Below the pieces are notes generated by a model. That model did not search any database. It had not been told where the DNA came from and worked only from the letters and a program-made list of their open reading frames with translations. A stretch of DNA of 8,309 bases from Bacteroidota bacterium (GTDB taxonomy: Bacteria > Bacteroidota > Ignavibacteria > Ignavibacteriales > Ignavibacteriaceae), in assembly GCA_021790055.1 (NCBI GenBank), contig JAJYIL010000118.1, positions 1-8,309 on the forward strand, in the 5' to 3' direction. Both the position numbers and the translations under genes were made by a program. Every line of letters starts with the position of its first letter. The stretch's first letter is position 1. This document shows positions 6,424 through 8,309 of this stretch, piece by piece.

Positions 6424-7449
6424 ATGAAAATATTAGCAGCGTTATTGAAATACGATTACGGCATTGAAGAACAAGGATTTTCATACGAGTATTATAATAT
6501 TTATCTTCCTCTTTGCGACATATACGGCAAAGAGAACGTTTTTCTGTTTGATTATATTGCCGTATTTAAACAAAGCGGTAAAGAAGGAATGAACAAAAAG
6601 CTCAAGGAGATCATCAAGAGTGAAAAGCCGGAAGTTTCATTGTTCTGCCTTTTTACCGATCAGTTTGAAGAAGACATTCTGACGTCCTTAAAAGAAATTA
6701 CCAAAACCGTGGTTTATTTTTTTGATGATCCCTGGCGCAAGGAATTTGTACGGCACTGGATAAAATATTTTGATTACTTCAGCACGCCGGATTTTTATAT
6801 GTACCAGCGTTATAAGCTTGAAGGAATTAATAACGTCATTTATTCTCCCTTTGGCTTCAACAAAAATGTTTATAAAAAGCTGGACTTGCCTGTTAAATAT
6901 GATGTTTCTTTCGTCGGCGGATATAGCCCTCTGCGCGGCTGGATAATGAAGAATCTTAAAAAAGAAGGAGTAAAAGTAGAAGTTTTCGGAACCGGATGGG
7001 GCAGCGGCATAAAAAGAATAACACAGGAAGAAATGGTTTGGGTGTTCAATCAATCGAAAATAAATCTGAATTTATCCAACGCAATTTATAAAGATATAAA
7101 TTTCCTTTTCTGGTCACTCAAGTCATTGGAAAACATCAGGCAGCTTGCCGTTCTGAAAAAAACAAAGGAACAGGTGAAAGGAAGACATTTCGAAATAAAC
7201 GCTTGCGGTGGATTCCAGCTAAGCTATTTTATTCCCGGTTTAAATACTATTTACGAGATCGATAGGGAAATTGCAGCCTACGAGAGCATTGATAAAATTC
7301 CGGAGTTAATAGAATTCTTTTTAGAAGATCAAGAGATGAGGGAATCAATTGCAGAGAACGGCTACAGGCGATCAATCGAAGAGCACACTGCGCAAGCTTA
7401 TTTACAAAGACTTGTAGAACAGGTTGTAAATTATTCTTTGAAGAATTGA
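6424..7449 (+). CDS. CgeB-like glycosyltransferase (GT-B fold)
   Basis: This 341-residue protein resembles CgeB-type glycosyltransferases (COG4641-like, with a Glyco_trans_1_2 C-terminal domain), soluble or peripheral GT-B enzymes often found in surface-glycan and spore- or flagellar-coat loci. The N-terminal half starts MKILAALLKYDYG and carries VVYFFDDPWR (96-105), where family members often have WxxDDP. The hinge SPFGFNKNVYKKLD (141-154) and YDVSFVGGYSPLRGWIMKNL (159-178) precede the second Rossmann-like half. The best family signature is KGRHFEINACGGFQLS (252-267), with the Glu and Gly of the nucleotide-sugar site. The C-terminal ENGYRRSIEEHTAQAYLQRL (311-330) matches the usual last helices. 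It begins 14 bases after the flippase stop with no clear Shine-Dalgarno site and ends in a TGATG overlap with the next gene. Sugar and acceptor are unknown. Confidence 0.85.
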   Translation: MKILAALLKYDYGIEEQGFSYEYYNIYLPLCDIYGKENVFLFDYIAVFKQSGKEGMNKKLKEIIKSEKPEVSLFCLFTDQFEEDILTSLKEITKTVVYFFDDPWRKEFVRHWIKYFDYFSTPDFYMYQRYKLEGINNVIYSPFGFNKNVYKKLDLPVKYDVSFVGGYSPLRGWIMKNLKKEGVKVEVFGTGWGSGIKRITQEEMVWVFNQSKINLNLSNAIYKDINFLFWSLKSLENIRQLAVLKKTKEQVKGRHFEINACGGFQLSYFIPGLNTIYEIDREIAAYESIDKIPELIEFFLEDQEMRESIAENGYRRSIEEHTAQAYLQRLVEQVVNYSLKN

Positions 7450-8282
7450 TGAAGAAATATAATCCGCTGGTATCGGTTGTAATTCCGACGTTTAATGTTG
7501 AAAAATACATTGAAGATACAGTCTCATCGGTATTAAATCAATCATACAATAACTTTGAGATTATTGTTGTTGATGATTCATCTAATGATAGAACGGTGGA
7601 GATAGTAAAAGAGCTTTCCGGCTCAGACAGGCGGATAAAATATTTTCAAATAGCTCATGCCGGTCGTCCGTCGGTTCCAAGGAATTTCGGCATACGGAAA
7701 TCTGCCGGAGAATTGATTGCTTTTTTAGACGGCGATGATCTTTGGACAAAGAATAAGCTGAAAGATCAGGTAGCATCTATCGAGAATAATTCCGCTTGTG
7801 CATTTGTTTACTCGATGAGTGTAACTACGGGCGCAAGCCTGTTCTCGAGTTATTATGAAGTTCTTCCGCTGTTACATAAAGCAGTGAGATCTTTTGATGA
7901 CCTGATTATTAAAGGAAATTCAATAACATGTTCTTCCGTACTGGTAAAAAAAACTTTCCTGGAAAAGGTAAACGGCTTTGACGAAGATCCGCTGCTGGCA
8001 GTGGACGATTATGATCTCTGGATTCGTCTAAGCAAGACGGGCAGCATTGGCTTTATTTCTAAGATTCATGTTTACTACAGAGTTCACCCGGCTCAATTTT
8101 CAAGCGATTGGGAAACAAAGCAGAAGCGATTAAATTATCTTTCCTCGAAAAGAAATATTCCTATTCCCAAATACAAATATTTTAGGAACAAAGGAATTGT
8201 ATTCCGTATATTGCGCAATCTACTTCACTTCTTTACTTTTTTAGCTGTTAAGTTTCTTCCAATATCTTATAAGAATTCTTGA
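7449..8282 (+). CDS. GT2 glycosyltransferase
   Basis: This 277-residue protein is a family 2 GT-A glycosyltransferase, which transfers a sugar from a nucleotide donor to a growing lipid-linked glycan on the cytoplasmic side. Visible motifs are VSVVIPTFNVEKYI (8-21), VDDSSNDRT (41-49), the metal-binding FLDGDDLW (92-99), and the acceptor-side VDDYDLWIRL (185-194), where Asp replaces the more common Glu of the ED motif, followed by YRVHP (210-214). A hydrophobic, basic C-terminus (252-272) may anchor it to the membrane. A TTG at 7446 would add one Met, but the ATG at 7449 shares its A with the previous stop (TGATG) and lies after a GAAG purine tract, so it is preferred. The gene also ends in a TGATG with the next frame. 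The neighbouring flippase and CgeB-like enzyme indicate a surface-glycan assembly locus. Confidence 0.93.
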   Translation: MKKYNPLVSVVIPTFNVEKYIEDTVSSVLNQSYNNFEIIVVDDSSNDRTVEIVKELSGSDRRIKYFQIAHAGRPSVPRNFGIRKSAGELIAFLDGDDLWTKNKLKDQVASIENNSACAFVYSMSVTTGASLFSSYYEVLPLLHKAVRSFDDLIIKGNSITCSSVLVKKTFLEKVNGFDEDPLLAVDDYDLWIRLSKTGSIGFISKIHVYYRVHPAQFSSDWETKQKRLNYLSSKRNIPIPKYKYFRNKGIVFRILRNLLHFFTFLAVKFLPISYKNS

Positions 8283-8309
8283 TGATCGGTAGAAAGAAAA
8301 ATATCTTAT
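8282..8309 (+). CDS. Start of a further gene in the polysaccharide operon (3' partial)
   Basis: The ATG at 8282-8284 overlaps the GT2 stop by one base (TGATG), exactly as at the preceding junction, and is followed by nine open codons to the window end, reading MIGRKKNIL. A short basic stretch running into a hydrophobic strand is a common opening for GT-B glycosyltransferases and other Rossmann-fold enzymes, but nine residues cannot identify the product. The repeated junction pattern is the main reason for calling it. Confidence 0.5.

Noticed and set aside
7446..7448. TTG start one codon earlier for the GT2 gene
   Set aside because: The ATG directly after it forms TGATG with the previous stop, as at the next junction, and adds no conserved residue if moved.

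Overview
The window looks like a chromosomal segment of a moderately AT-rich Gram-negative bacterium. The tightly packed genes, weak or absent Shine-Dalgarno sites at several starts, a secreted thioredoxin-like protein of a type I associate with Bacteroidota relatives, and the envelope-sugar genes suggest the Bacteroidota/Chlorobiota/Ignavibacteria group. This placement is an inference; the window contains no rRNA or marker gene that would fix it.

Region 1 (2-2520, + strand) is a compact three-gene unit: an ATP-grasp ligase cut by the left edge, a small GNAT N-acetyltransferase overlapping it by 26 bases, and a KamA-type radical SAM/PLP 2,3-aminomutase 10 bases further on. The aminomutase keeps the residues that bind L-lysine in the clostridial enzyme but lacks that enzyme's zinc-site cysteines. 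Together the genes suggest that a beta-amino acid, probably beta-lysine, is made and then acylated and/or joined in an amide bond. This is the most interesting part of the window.

Region 2 (2619-4830, - strand) reads in the order GT2 glycosyltransferase (WaaE/KdtX-like, TTG start), NAD kinase (nadK), secreted thioredoxin-fold protein with a CxxS site. The first junction is an ATGA overlap and the second gap is 2 bases, so this is almost certainly one operon. It converges on region 1, with a 9-bp inverted repeat between the two stop codons.

Region 3 (5072-8309, + strand) is a surface-polysaccharide locus running off the right edge: a Wzx/MATE-type flippase, a CgeB-like glycosyltransferase, a GT2 glycosyltransferase, and the first codons of another gene. 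The last two junctions are TGATG one-base overlaps, implying translational coupling. A 241-base AT-rich gap (4831-5071) separates regions 2 and 3 and should hold both divergent promoters.

No rRNA, tRNA, CRISPR array, insertion sequence or attachment site was seen.
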